A DNA stretch of 14,939 bases, from positions 1-14,939 of the forward strand of contig DAOUWN010000011.1 in the NCBI GenBank assembly GCA_030667105.1, written 5' to 3'. Made by a program: the position numbers and the translations under genes. Below, piece after piece: positions 14,251 to 14,939 of the stretch (positions are counted from its first letter, which is position 1; the number at the start of each line of letters is the position of its first letter). The notes under the pieces were generated by a model that saw only the letters and a list, made by a program, of their open reading frames with translations, was not told the origin of the DNA and ran no database searches. Source of the stretch: Deltaproteobacteria bacterium (GTDB taxonomy: Bacteria > Desulfobacterota > Desulfobacteria > C00003060).

Positions 14251-14790
14251 ATGACTAGTGATCGACGGATTTATCTCAGAGGAGTTGGCAGAATAATAGT
14301 AGTGCTGGCAACCTTGGTAGCCTTTACCGCCTGCGGGTATCAGTTCAAGGGGATGGGCCTGGAGGCGCCCGAGGGTGTGCGTACGATTGCCATAACTGTG
14401 CTGGATAACAGAACCTCGGAATCAGGGATTGAGACCACCTTTACAGGCGATCTGGCTTATGAGTTTACCCGAAGCAAGGTCCTTGAGGTGGTGGACAAGG
14501 AGTCGGCAGATGCGGTTTTGAGCGGAAGCATTGCTTCCGTGAAGGTAGATACGATCTCTCACACTGCGAACTATGAGTCTGACGAACGCCGTGTGACAGT
14601 GACTCTCGATTTGACACTGGAGCGGGCGGACGGCAAAGTCATATGGTCAGATGGAAGCGTCTCTGACCAAGATGTCTTCAAGGTTTCATCAGACAAGCTG
14701 ACTACGGAAAGAAACAAAAGGCAAGCCATTGAAGTCATATCTGAACGCCTGGCCGATAAAATCCACAGTAGAATCCTACAGGACTTCTGA
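14251..14790 (+). CDS. lptE: LptE-like LPS-assembly outer-membrane lipoprotein
   Basis: The 179-residue protein has a basic N-terminus, a hydrophobic segment (residues 15-25), and a lipobox FTAC ending at Cys28, followed by GYQFKG. This is the usual start of mature LptE. LptE is an outer-membrane lipoprotein that plugs LptD and helps place LPS on the cell surface. The mature part has the family pattern IAITVLDNRTSESGIE and a C-terminal helix with RQAIEVISERLADKI. The position right after leuS matches the leuS-lptE order of Gammaproteobacteria. No ribosome-binding site precedes ATG 14251, which lies in a TGACC-type repeat, so the exact start is uncertain. holA would be expected next in that order, but the window ends. 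Confidence 0.85.
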   Translation: MTSDRRIYLRGVGRIIVVLATLVAFTACGYQFKGMGLEAPEGVRTIAITVLDNRTSESGIETTFTGDLAYEFTRSKVLEVVDKESADAVLSGSIASVKVDTISHTANYESDERRVTVTLDLTLERADGKVIWSDGSVSDQDVFKVSSDKLTTERNKRQAIEVISERLADKIHSRILQDF

Positions 14791-14830
14791 GATAATGAGC
14801 AGTACGAACTATGTAAACCCTAACGTTGCA

Positions 14831-14928
14831 AAAGTCGAGGATGCCGCAGATTCAAGGCGGCAAGGGTGAGGCTGTAGTCGGCTACGCCGAACTCTTGCCA
14901 ACAAAGGAGATGCGGTATCCTCGGCTTT
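14831..14928. repeat. 98-bp three-tier palindrome downstream of lptE
   Basis: AAAGTCGAGGATGCCGCA (14831-14848) pairs with TGCGGTATCCTCGGCTTT (14911-14928) at 16 of 18 positions. GGCAAG (14859-14864) pairs with CTTGCC (14894-14899). The centre is GTAG-TCGG-CTAC (14874-14885), extended by GGC/GCC. The right arm ends in CTTT without a T-run. It could be a dispersed intergenic repeat or a strong RNA fold at the end of the lptE transcript. The rest of 14791-14939 shows no gene. Confidence 0.65.
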
Positions 14929-14939
14929 CCCGAAGGGTA

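Noticed and set aside
14795..14869. 24-codon frame MSSTNYVNPN... after lptE
   Set aside because: No ribosome-binding site, and the second half runs into the palindrome at 14831-14928.

Overview
The window looks like a chromosomal housekeeping segment from a Gram-negative bacterium, most likely a member of the Desulfobacterota (former Deltaproteobacteria). An LPS-assembly lipoprotein (LptE) and an ADP-heptose synthesis enzyme (RfaE2/HldE-C) point to an LPS-bearing outer membrane. The yicC-remA-gmk order, a DUF4416 protein and a PyrK-type dihydroorotate dehydrogenase subunit fit that group. The intergenic spaces are packed with short palindromic and iterated repeats. The taxonomic call is inference from gene content and repeat style, not from a marker-gene comparison.

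All supported genes are on the + strand. Left to right: the last 27 codons of a UDP-glucose 6-dehydrogenase (1-84); a DUF4416 protein (229-765); a 560-base repeat-rich gap; yicC (1328-2215), remA/DUF370 (2390-2674), gmk (2912-3481) and an rlmB-like rRNA 2'-O-methyltransferase overlapping gmk by 8 nt (3474-4223); mnmG (4457-6337); NADP-type icd (6420-7664); comF (7786-8565); a nitrilase-superfamily amidohydrolase (8670-9458) overlapping rfaE2 by 8 nt (9451-9939); pyrK (about 10000-10809); leuS (11145-13736); and lptE (14251-14790). No rRNA or tRNA gene, CRISPR array or insertion sequence with a transposase was seen.

The genes serve general functions: nucleotide metabolism (gmk, pyrK), translation and RNA modification (rlmB, mnmG, leuS, yicC), the TCA cycle (icd), and envelope biogenesis (ugd, rfaE2, lptE). 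There is no defence, secretion or biosynthetic cluster.

The unusual content is between the genes. (1) Tandem 8-10 nt units of the TGCCTAAAA type, or a GC-richer relative, occur as inverted pairs bracketing intergenic spacers. Three times the upstream gene's stop codon lies inside the left array. (2) Three hairpins around remA and gmk have different stems but the same 7-nt loop, CCTCTCA or its reverse complement. (3) A 135-bp MITE-like palindrome with a possible 4-bp target duplication sits inside another inverted repeat. (4) leuS is bracketed by inverted copies of an AT-rich palindromic repeat. (5) A 98-bp three-tier palindrome follows lptE. These are the candidates for undescribed structure. 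No new protein system is supported.
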